64,000 nt of DNA from Micromussa lordhowensis. Lineage: Eukaryota > Cnidaria > Anthozoa > Scleractinia > Lobophylliidae. Positions 39,126 through 51,100 of the stretch are shown here, one piece after another; the first letter of the stretch is position 1; each line of letters begins with the position of its first letter. The position numbers and the translations under genes are program-made. The DNA is taken from assembly GCA_964020085.1 (NCBI GenBank), contig OZ026603.1:180001-244000 (forward strand). Direction: 5' to 3'. Below the pieces are notes generated by a model. The model had not been told where the DNA came from and did not search any database. It saw nothing but the letters and a program-made list of their open reading frames with translations.

Positions 39126-42100
39126 GCTACTAGGGGACTATTAGCAATAGTCATCGAGTACGAAATTCGCCAGTTTTTCTTTTGCTTTTTTCGCCAAATA
39201 AATATTTTTTCAACTTGCATTTGCAAACTTTATTATTCCCTTTTCTGTCCGACTAGTTGGGTGATACTAAAACAATTAAACCCTTCGCCCTCAAGGGCCA
39301 CGGGTCTAATTGTTAAATAGAAGGCAAACCAAATTCAAAAATCATCTTCTGTTGTTTAATGCTAACTGCATCTGGAGTCCCCTTCTTCAACTTGTTCTGC
39401 CCTCCTTGATCGCACTTGCAAGAAAAGCAAGCTCTTCATTTTCACAATGTGTCTTTTTCACATTTGTTCCGCCACTTTGGTCAGCAATAACCGCTGTTTG
39501 TAATAGTGCATCTTTTATTTTTGCAATTAAGTTCGACTAAATTGCGTTCGACGTTTGAATCAACCATGGAACCTCAATCATTTGGGTCGACCTGAATTGG
39601 TATTAGGTTCGGCACATGTAAAGTTCGACGTTTGAACCGGGCCTTACACGGCATTCTTTTCCATTAGATAGAAACACTATCTGACTTCCTACGGCTGGGA
39701 TGGAAACTAGCTTAACCAATATGATTAATGGTCTATATAAGATGTGTACCATAAGGTCACTGTCGTCATCACTAGCATCATCATCATCATCATTGCCAGT
39801 TGGTAATGTCGTAGTTACAACTGATGATGGACAGGTCCATTGTTTCTTTGGTAGAATCTCCACGGCAACAATATCTTCATGAACTGCACGGTTGAGATTC
39901 ATCAGTCCTTGGAGAAATATCTGTGAGGGACATGGAGGGAGGGACATATTGCATTTTTAGATTTATCTAAATGAGGGCCACAAAAATTGGTTAGTGCCCT
40001 CGATAAATAAAGGCTTTAGCTTATCTTATCTTACATGTTTATTTAAGATTATTTTAGACAAAAATACTTAAAATAGGGCAGCATTGTTTTTCACACACTG
40101 AATGTCATTTGTCTGCCACACAAGAATGCAACAGCACTTGATTTGCAACCTCACAACTGAGATATAATAATTTATGCATTGAAAAAGTACAATGTCCATA
40201 CCAACAAAAGTCTTAGTGTGTTTCCCTTTATTTTCGTAACCTCAATGACTCAAAGTATTACTGTATGCTATGCAGACTGGCAAATGTGGCTTGGTGGCAA
40301 GAAAAAGAAACTGGATCACATGACCAAATATGATATCTGATATCCTGATTGAGGTCCAGCTGCCCCCCCCCCCCACCAATTCAGTGTTTGAGAACTTAAT
40401 TTCTTGCCTCTTTTGCAAGATTAGTGGGCAAGAAGAACATTTTCAACGATGAACCACTTTCAGCAGCCATGTCTAAATGTACAGCCACCAGCATTTTTCC
40501 CATCTAGAGTAACTTATTTACAACGTACTTCACACTGGAGTTCACTAGTCTTAAAGTGCACCTAACCCCAAAATATTTTTTTCGCTTAAATAACTCTTTG
40601 CACCTGTTTGAAACGCATTGCGCCTTTTTTCCCTTTTCTAGCCCTAATCTTGACTTTTTATAGGTGGTAAAAGTTAAGAAATCTGGCCATTGTCTGTTCC
40701 ACCACCGAGCAAGTACCGGTAAGGGGAATGGGTTTATTCCTGGGTTGATGTCACAAACTTCTTTGCATGCACGTTTACAAAGACTTAATATGATGCAAAT
40801 CAGTCTGTGACGTCAACCCAGGAATAGACCCATGCCCCTTACTAGCTCGGTCGTGCAACAGATGATGGCTAGATTTTGTAACTTTTACAGCCTATAAAAA
40901 AGTAAAGATTTAGTTTCAAAAGGCGCACTGCGTTTCGAACAGGTGCAAAGATTTATTTAGGTGGAAAAAATTTTTTGGGGTTAGGTGCACTTTAACAAAT
41001 AACACATTGTGTTATCCTCTTACTGCCTACTATGTTCTGTAATCCTGTCTGCTGCTACAAACATTTTGACAGAAATTGGACTATGCATATAAAACTATAA
41101 CGTTCAGTTAGTAACAATGGCAATTGTGTGGTTGTTTAAACTACTTCCTCTATGTTATTATTCTATGCTGTAATTGTGTTTGTATTTGTAATGAATGAAA
41201 AAAAGTAAAACACTTCAAAACATTTGTTTGTCAAAACATAGCATTTTTAGCTAATCAGATTGTGCATAGAAACCAATCCATATTATAATTATGATGAAAA
41301 ATACCTGCTTGTCATCATCATGAACAAATACATAAGCTTCAGTGTAGTTTTCTCTGTCGATTACAAGTTGCAAAAATTATGAAATTAGTAGATGACCATT
41401 GAGGATATTTAAAGGCAGGCTATAGCCAACTGTGCATTAAATTCTCTATTATAGATAACAATATGTTTACTTACCTACTTCTGTGAAATGCACCCTAAGG
41501 AAGGCACAAGAAAAAAACTTCATTGAACAAAAATGTCTTTTAACAAATATTGGATCTCTATGTTCTTTGCTGAATCATGTTGAACCCACAGACAAGAAGA
41601 GAATGGTTAACGTCTCCATCTTGTATTAATCTATCTTAAATCTACTAACAAGGACACACAATCACGTAAGTCATGTAGTATGTACACAGCAAGTAATTCC
41701 GCATCACTAAGCATCTGCTGTTTTACAGCTGTAGGTAAGGTAAGGTTAAGTCTGCATCAGCGCAAGTGGTCATCTTATGAACTTAACACCAGTATCTGTG
41801 ACATAAAGCAACAAGTGACAATCGTATACCTGTAGGTACTTGCCACTTTTTAATCCAGCCTGTATTTTTGTCAAAGGTAGATGCTCAGGATAAATCCACT
41901 TTCTCATTTTCTTGTCATCAATCTAGTAATAGTAATAGTAATAATAATCTTTATTGAGGTAATCAATTTCACCGATAAGTGATTTACAAAAGAGTCCTCA
42001 AAAATTAAAATAAAACAAAAGGAAAAATGAAGATTAATATATGAATATATAAAAATTAGACTAAAAGCTATTTACATTTCCTAACGCTCTTTTAAAACTA

Positions 42101-45100
42101 GCTAATGATGGGCTTTGTCTTATTGAAAGGTCTAATTTATTCCAATCATTTGAGGCAAAATTTGTAGAAGACCAATGCCCCCAATTTCTACTAGATGCAC
42201 TCTTACGGATATTGTTCTTACATCTTGTATTATAATCATGTTTATCTTTATTAAATTCTATATTGAAACGATGTGAAAATAAGTTATTTAAACATTTGAA
42301 AATAAAAGTTGCCCTATGCTCGGCCCTGCGTCTTGCGAGAGTTCTCCATTTCAATTTACTCAGGGCCTCGCTTGCAGATGATCCGATAGGCAAATCTAAA
42401 ATTATTTTTGCAGCTTTATTATGCAAAGATTGAAGTTGCAACATTAAAGTGGAATTGCCTCTATCCCCCCATACGATATCTGCATAGTCAAACAATGGCA
42501 GAACATAGCTGTTAAAAAACAGCAATCTAGCATCCAAAGGTAGACAATAACGAATACGTTTAAGTAGACCCAGCTTCTTATTTATCTTAGAAGACATTTG
42601 ATCTACATGATCTTGCCAAGTTAAACGGTTATTGATAACAATACCCAAGTACTTAAACGAACTTACTTCATCAAGATTCATGTTATCAACCTTAAATGAT
42701 ATAGAATCAATCTTATTCAGTCGTTGACTGCTACCAATAATCATGAATTTAGATTTACTTATGCTAAGCGTCAAGTGATTTAACTTCAGCCAATTATTCA
42801 GTTCTTCCAAGTCTGAATTCATGTAGGACTTGATATTGTGCAGAGACTTATCAGAAATAAAGAGCACGGTATCATCTGCATAAAGAGTGACGTCACAGTG
42901 ATCCAAGTAATCTGGTAAATCGTTGATGTAACACGTAAACAGTAGGGGACCCAAGATGGAGCCTTGGGGTACACCAATTATAGAATATTAAATAGTTAAA
43001 TAGTGCGTCTTAATTATAGAATATTAAATATAGAATATTAAATAGTTTGTGTGTTAATAATTTAGTTCCTTCACTGCAAGGACATACTGAGTATGTCCTG
43101 TATCAGATTACTTATATGCTGTAAGGAGGTACTCAGTACATCCTAAATCAAAGCACTTGTATGAATATTTCTGCATATTGTAAAAACAGTGAAACAGCAA
43201 ACAAATAAAGTTATATAGTAAAATGGTTTGAACCCAGGAGTATCAGTAGTTCATATAGTATGATCATCTGGGTGAGTGTAGTTCTGAGAAGAACTGTTGT
43301 TGGTGACTTAGACGTTTCGACAACCTGAGCGGAAGTCATCTTCAGAGTCAAGTGAATAGTGTTTGTCAGTCGATGATGTTTGTTACGATAAGTAGTTTAG
43401 CGTGACATCGTGAGGTGTAGTTTGTCACGCTTTCCCTCTTTCACTTGTATTGCCTTATTTGGTCATTAAAGACCGCTCCTTGTTCAAGTGACTAATGGCG
43501 TCAACACATTGAAACATGGTGTCAGAAGTGAAAAATGTATTCTGCGGCTAACACGTTCGCTCTGACGGGTTCAAACACTGTCAACGAAGAATAGATGTTG
43601 TCCCCTACTGTCGACCACATTTAGTTCGCACAGTGATAAGTACGTCGAAAGCTCACGAAGATGACAGACAACGAGCACGTGGAGTCGAGTAGTTCGCAAG
43701 TTCCAGCGCCGCCGCAAGTTGTTCCTCATGTAGCTGTTCCGCAAGCAGTTCCTCAAGTTATTCCGCACAATTTCCCTCTGCCACATGCAATGAAATGTCA
43801 TGGAGATGTCGTCGGAAACTGGGAGTTCTTCAAACAACAGTGGAGTGATTACGAGATAGCAACAGGCCTTGACAAGCGAGAAGAGTCGGTCCGCCTCGCG
43901 ACCCTGAGATCTGCTATGGGCAGGGAGTGCCTTCAGGTATTTCTCAACCTGAGTCTTTCAGAAGATGACAAAAAGAAGATAGACAAATGTCTGGAAGCGC
44001 TGGAGAATTACTTCAAGCCCGCCAGAAATGTAGTGTACGAAAGGTGCGTCTTTAACACGTGTGTTCAGGAAAGCGAAGAATCTGTACAAAGTTACGTAAC
44101 AAGATTGAGAAAGTTGGCCACTTCTTGCGAATACGGCGAACTGACGGATGAATTTATACGAGACAGACTAGTCATTGGCTTAAAGAGATCAAGGAGATAA
44201 AGTCAGGTTGCTGCGAGAAAAGAACATGCCCAAACCAACATCCAAGTTTGAAGTACTCACCTTGCTTGGCTTCGTGAATTATCTCTCCAAGTTCTTACCC
44301 AAGCTTTCAGATGTGTCTACACCGCTAAGAGAACTTACCAGTAACCAAACACAGTTCACATGGGCAACACATCATGATAAAGCATTCACCACCATTCAGC
44401 AGTTGGTTATCCAGCATCCAGTGCTGAAGTTCTATGACGTGAACGAAGAAGTCACCATGCAGACAGATGCCAGCAACAAGGGGTTAGGAGCCGTGCTTAC
44501 CCAAAACGGACAGCCAGTGGCTTTTGCGTCAAGAACTCTCTCTCCAACAGAGCAGAGATATGCAACCATAGAGAAAGAATGCCTAGCAATCCTTTTTCCT
44601 GTGAAAGATTTAACCAATACCTGGCTCATAGAGAGAAAATCTCAGTGGAAACTGACCATAAACCTCTTGAGTCCATATTCAAGAAGTCACTGTTATCAGC
44701 ACCTTGTCGTCTGCAGAGGATGCTACTCAGACTTCAGCGATACAATTTGTCAGTTAGTTACAAACCTGGGTGTCAGATGTTCCTGGCTGACCACTTGTCA
44801 AGAGCAGCCCAGCATGAAGTTACTAAGCCAGAGGAGCCATTCCAAGTGTTTTCCTTGGAGGTAGAGAGCTTAAACCCTATTCAAGCCCTGAGGGTTACTC
44901 CAGAGAGATTGGAGCAGCTGCAGCGGTGTACTGGGCAAGACGAAACATTGCAAACCCTAAAGACCACAGTCCTGTCAGGTTGGCCAATGCAAAAAGAGCA
45001 AGTGCCTGTCAACATCAGAGAATACTGGTCTTATCGGGAAGAGTTAACAGTACACAATGGGATCTTGTTCAAAGGTTCAAGAGTTGTCATACCTCGCGTC

Positions 45101-48100
45101 ATGAGATCTGAAGTCAAATCAAGAATACATTCCAGCCATTTGGGAGTTGAAGCTTGTCTCCGCAAAGCCCGAGACACAGTCTTCTGGCCTAACATGAATG
45201 CCGAGGTACGGGACCTGATCAAGCAGTGTTCCATTTGCAATGAATTTCAAGCCAAGAACCAGAAACAACCTATGCAAAGTCATCAGCTTCCAGATCGCCC
45301 TTGGAGCAGAGTTGCCGCAGATCAGTTCAAACTGCATGGCAAAGAGTACATTGTTCTTGTTGACTTTTATTCTGACTTCCTTGAGGTCAAACAGTTGGAA
45401 GAGAACACTTCAGGTTCAGTGATCGAGTTTCTCAAAGAGCAATTCAGCAGATATGGCATACCAGATACCCTCGTAACCGACAACTGTTCTCAGTTTACTA
45501 GTTATGAGTTCCAGCAATTTTCGCGTGATTGGGAGTTTATACACATGTCATCCTCCCCACACCACCACAGGTCCAATGGAAAAGTGGAGTCGGCGGTAAA
45601 AGTAGCCAAGTCCTTATTGAAGAAAGCACGTAAAGACAACAAAGATCCTTGGCTCGCGATGCTAGATCAGAGAAACACACCAACCGAGTCACTTGGAGAA
45701 AGCCCAGCACAGAGATTAATGTGTCGTCGCACCAGAACCAGACTGCCCACAGCAACAAGCCTTCTTTATCCGAAGGTACCTGAGAATGTCACCGAGAAGT
45801 TAAAGATAAAACGGCAAAAAGCGAAATGGTACCATGACCGTTCCACCCGCACCTTACCCGAGCTAGAAATAGGACAGGAAGTGCGAGTTGCCCCATTACA
45901 AAAGAACGAAACCTGGAAACGAGGCACATGCCTAGAAAAATTGTCAGACAGATCCTATCGAATCAAACCTGAAGGAAACAGTCAAGCCATTCGTAGAAAT
46001 CGAGAGTTCCTTAAGCCAGCAGAGAAACTTGCAGTTCCTCTGACTCAGATTGTCACGATCCAGTTGCAAGACCAGTTGCAGAACCAGTTCCAGTGGAGGA
46101 AAGTCAGCCCTCGAGCAATACTACCCAGTCAGCAGTTCCTGAAGGCAAACAGACCATTGCAAAGATACCTGCTGTACAGAAGACTAGAACTAGAGTAGTC
46201 AAGATGCCATCAAGATTCAGAGACTATGTCACTTAGTCTTTAAGTAGAACTTAAATGATAGCCAGTTCTTTCAAGTTAAGAACTCTGCAGAGATTGAGAC
46301 ATTGACTTCTAAGACTCTTAAACGATGGTTTCTAGAAGCTTTATTTTTGTTGTCATTTTCACACATGTTAGTTTATGGTTTTCAATTTTGTTTTGCTGTC
46401 CTTCGTTCAGTTTTCAAAAAAAGGAAGGGAGATGTTACGATAAGTAGTTCAGCGTGACATCGTGAGGTGTAGTTTGTCACGCTTTCCCTCTTTCACTTTA
46501 TTTGGTCATTAAAGACCGCTCCTTGTTCAAGTGACTAATGGCGTCAACACATTGAAACAATGTTATAAGTTTGGTCCGTTGAAAGTGATTGGTCACTTTA
46601 GCCATGATGGTATTGGCTGAAAGACTCCTGTTAAGTTTGTCATCAGTCATTGGTCAGTTTCGATCCGTCTTTTGTTAGTCAAATTGCTAGCGTTGAGGTC
46701 CGTGTATAGTTAGTCAAATTAAGTCGGTCTGTTAGAAGTCCGTTTGTCGGTTTTGTTTGCGTCGTGAATAAGTCGTTTGCAAGGCGCCAGTAGCTGTTGA
46801 CATCTGTTAAGAGGTTTTTGTTCTAAGTTAGTGTACCAGCTTTCAAGAGTCAGTCGTTGAAAATAGTTCGTACTGTAGGTTAAGCATTGAGCACTGTCCC
46901 AACAACAGTTCTTCTCAGAACTACACTCACCCGGACGATCATACTATACGAAATAAAGTTATGAGGGTCTGGTAAAGACTAGTACATGACAAAAAACCTG
47001 TTTAAAAGATTAAAAATATCTTTGTAAAAATACCAAAATTTGCCCCACGCAAGGATTGAAGAAATGGCCTGTGGTGAACGGGTTAAAGTGCCACTGCGAC
47101 GAAATTTCACATTTCTTTTTCCCACTTTTTTTATACAGAATAACTTCCCATCATGTACGATGTCCTTTCGTCCAAAAAGAAAAAATTAAAAAGACTTCCT
47201 TCATTAAAATTTCGCCGCTCGAAAAGTGATAATTTTCGTCCGCCATTACTCGAAATTGGTTCCAGTTGAGCCCGCTATTTTCACAGCGGCATATCTACTT
47301 GTGACGTCATATTCCTAACACGAGATTGATGATCGCTTGATTTTAGAGGGATTTCAGTCGGTCTTTGGCTCAAGTATCTGCGAAATATCTGTCGATTCAG
47401 AAGCTCAATTTGGGGAAAATTTGTCTGAAAGCAGTAGTGAAGGTTGCTCTGAGTTTTCAGAGGCTAGCTTCAACTCGGCAAAGTGAAGATTCTAATCATA
47501 CGATGATAGTGCAGAGCCAATTGCCATCGAAGAAGAAGCTACCCAGCTGTACGCTAAACAAATAGCTGTTTAGAGGAAGAAGAGCCTGAGGACATGCTTC
47601 TGAGTCGATTTGCTGAAGAGACAGATCTGTTAGACTGGTATTTTATTTGGTTTCTTCGTCTCGATTCTTTCTGCTTTTATCAATGCGTTTATTTTTGTAA
47701 AAAGAGCTTATTTCAAGTAGAGTGTTTCGAAGGAAGTACGTACGTTGGATTCGATCTGCGTCACCGTCGGTTTTGGAAATGTATGTCTGTTTCGTATGTT
47801 TATTGTAATAGATGCAAGTGTATAAATTGTTCGTTGGAAAACGTTGTCCACATGAAGGATGTAGATGTTGCATGGAGGTTGATAGATGTCGTGAGAGAAG
47901 GGCAGAAGTTAAAAAAGACGACTAGTAATAATTATAAGCTTATGTTACTTTCACTTCCAGGTTTTGAAAGTGTCTGTCCGAATAGTTGGGTTTTGGTTAC
48001 TGCAACAATAGGGCTTAAAACGAAACAGAAGAAAGCGTTTACCACATTCTTTGCTGAAGACACCTGAGACAGTGGGAAACCCCAAAAATTGGAATTTGAG

Positions 48101-51100
48101 AGGGGCAACAGCAGAGTCTGAAATCACCCCTTCCTAACTGCCAGTGCTGCTAAAAAGTTCACACTGATGTTTAAAATTTTACAACTGGTCACCAGTGGGG
48201 GTATAACTATATTCAGGACCATGCCACTGTCAGATATATCTCATTCCCAAATTAATGTTAAGTTTGATTTTTGGCAAAGCAATTACACTGACAGAAAATT
48301 CAGACCCCTTTTGCCAAAAGCAGACTTTTCATCTTGACTTCCATTACCATAAAAAGAAAAACTGTTGGTGACTGCAAATTGCAAGCTTGTGATGGAAAGG
48401 TTAGACAAAGTCGAAAGTTGTAGCCAAAGTCAAAAATTTTAAACCCTAAACAGCCAAAAAATATAGTGCAGAATATGTAGGTGGTGCTCACTTACAGCTG
48501 TAGTAATATTCTTCCTTAAATTAAAGAGCAGCAATGAAATTGGCTTTTATAGACTAGTAAGGCACAAATCCTATCAGAACTTCTGACTGGCTAAAGCTCC
48601 AGAAATTAAATATATTCCTTGGGAGTGTACTGCATGCTACACGGTATCTCCCACTTTATGGCACAGCACACCACAGCAACTCAATAATGTTAACATTGAC
48701 TGTGTGATTGATTGTATTCCGAAATATCCAACTCATCTTGATAAAAATGAGATGTCACAGCATTCTCTGTTTTCTGTTTAGTCCTCCTATTTACAAATGC
48801 ATCTAATTGCAATATCAACAAGGCCTAGGTGAATTTAGGGTTTGCATGGGTAATGGGAAACATGAGAAGTTCTGGAAGGAAGGCCTGGAAAGTCATAGAA
48901 TTTTTAAAAGTGTGGGTCATGGAAAATAAAGTAATTTGGGCAGTTTTGCATCTGCAAACTAAGGAAACAGGGAAAAGCTGCACACAATCAAGAAACCTTT
49001 TCCAAGAAAAATGGCCAAATTTAGGTTATGGAAAAATGTGGAAGGTCATGATAGAGGTCCTGGAAAAGTCATGGAATTTTCAAAGGTCTATAAGTAACAC
49101 AGTGAGGGATTATTTTAAAGACACTATCACCCCTCATTTCTTCAATGTGGCAATTAGGTGTATAGTTTTGATTAAAATTGCATTTTCTCAAGCTAGACAC
49201 CCCGCCCCTCCCTCGTCGTTGTTTTTGCGTAATAGAATGGTTTGACCCTGCCTCCACCCCCTCCCTCCTAAAAACCCCCAACAATCCACACTACCTGTAA
49301 AATTACACATGTGTACGCATAATTATCAAGCTTCTGGGATGAAACTTCTGGTGACTGTGAGGAATGTTAGTTCATTTATGATCTATACGGAAAGTAGATA
49401 TAGAAACCTGTGTTTGAGAAAAAAAAAACGGTAAATTATTTACGGTTGATTTGAAAACTATGGAAACCATTGAAAAGCTCTTTGCTAAACCAGCATCTTA
49501 CGAGCGCGCCACATGACTGGGATAAACAGAAGGGATAAAATACAACAGCGCGGAGGTATGAATAATACTAAACTTAATGAGTTACTTGAAAATGTATTTC
49601 CAATCGCAGAGATGACTGGGAATAAACATATGGGATACTTCTAGGAAAAAGAAAACTTCATGGCTGACTCAATACCGAAGCTTAGATGAAATTGAACAAA
49701 GCTTACCTTGCGGTGTTGTCGTTTGGAAGATTGTTTCCCTGGCTCGATCTTCCGCATTGTAGGAATTGAGCCAGGAATAAGCCGACAACGACAGTCTTCC
49801 ATGTGAAACGCTCTTGAAACACATTCCTCCGCGAAATGGACTTGAACACACCCGCCACAAACTTTCCACTCGAATTTAAGTTCGCGTGGTGAGTGTGCAC
49901 GAATCTCAACCACGTACCTCGCTCACTCTTTATTGTAGGACTAAAATGAGCAGAAATACCTGCTTTCATATCTGATCTATTGCTGCATCCGTGTACTAGA
50001 CAACGATCGGGCACGATTCGATTCGAATAGAGCGCTAGATTCACGTTGCGAAACCAGTTAACTGCGAACTACATAGAGATGTTATAACAAAATTCGCCAT
50101 GTGAGCCTAGTTGGTTAGGAGTATGACGTCACAAAGCAGCAAGGCCTTATGGGGTTGCAGGAACATGATTTAATAATGGCGGACGAAAAAATTTTCGGGA
50201 AAAACCGTAAAAAAATCGATCTTCCCGCGCTTGTTGGACGAAACGGCTCGGACAGGTGAGTAAGTACCACTTAAACATTCAGAAAATGCAAAAATAATGA
50301 ATTCGAAAAATTTCGTCGCAGTGGCACTTTAAGCAACAACTTTTACCCAACTCTAAAACAGCCTGACCCACATCAGGACAGGATTTGACATGTTAATAAC
50401 TAAAAAGATGTAAACTGCTAAATGAAACAGTTCTTAGTACCTGGTCTTGCGCCTGTTGGGAAGTGCGGGCAAGTCGGTCAGCTAGTTCTTCACATCCTTC
50501 AAGACTTTCAACATACTCCTGAGCTGTTAATTAAATTGGATGCATGCTATGGTTCAATTTGGTATTTATTTAATGATACTTTCATATCTAGTACATGTAC
50601 ATATAATTTATTGCCAACGAGCCAGCCGAGTGAAGATGCTCGGCTGGCAAGGCGGCAGAGAATAGTGCCGCGCGAAGAATGGCGTATGCGAAAAAATTCT
50701 CGATCGAGCTCTGAAAGTGTAAGTGTAAGGTGTAAGATGTAACAATGGCTTAGTTTGAGCCAATTGCAAGGACGGAACCATTCAAACTATTGTAGTTTTT
50801 AGCCAATCAGGAGGTGCGTTACATCTAGACTTGTCTCGTGGAATATCATTGTTTTCTTTGCTGTTGTGTTTATCCAACTGTGAACAATTTCATAGTCTCA
50901 GAATGTATCGAACCAGCGTGTTTCCTCTCTCACTTTATCAAAATGAAAGTTCAATTGGGGAGCGTACCCTTTACAAAACTCTTCTTCTAATTCGAATATT
51001 CAGGAAAACTGTTAGACAAGAGCAAATCCAAGACACAAAATCGACACGAAACCGAACCAGCGTGTTCACCACAGAATTGAACGAGCGTGTTCATGAATCG

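Larger units (their letters stand above)
43381..46559 (+). mobile_element. Ty3/Gypsy-type LTR retrotransposon, internally deleted
   Basis: LTRs TGTTACG ... GAAACA occur at 43381-43516 (136 bp) and 46433-46559 (127 bp). They differ by a 9-bp deletion and about one substitution, so insertion was recent. A 5-bp target duplication ATGTT lies at 43376-43380 and 46560-46564. A primer-binding-site-like TGGTGTCAGAAGTG directly follows the left LTR, and a purine tract (AAAAAAGGAAGGGAGA) precedes the right LTR. The 3.2-kb length is short because protease and most of reverse transcriptase are missing between gag and RNase H. It lies in DIS3 intron 6. Confidence 0.9.
43215..46951. mobile_element. Penelope-like remnant flanked by 12-bp duplication, split by an LTR element
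   Basis: A 12-bp direct repeat AAATAAAGTTAT flanks the unit (43203-43214 and 46952-46963). Inverted arms of about 49 bp occur at 43255-43303 and 46899-46948 (TAGTTCTGAGAAGAACTG in the core). On the minus strand 43345-43311 reads CTGAAGA followed by GTCGAAACGTC, resembling a hammerhead core. Variable-length target duplications and hammerhead motifs are known for Penelope-like retroelements. No GIY-YIG or reverse transcriptase remains. A Ty3/Gypsy-type element is inserted inside with its own 5-bp duplication. Class assignment is tentative. Confidence 0.42.

Noticed and set aside
47594..48067. 157-codon frame as a host gene
   Set aside because: It lies inside the TTAA element, has no recognisable host domain, and is best treated as an unassigned transposon remnant.
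48829..49245. 138-codon frame
   Set aside because: Built from repeated GGAAAGTCATGGAATTT-like units inside the Kolobok-type element; not protein-like.
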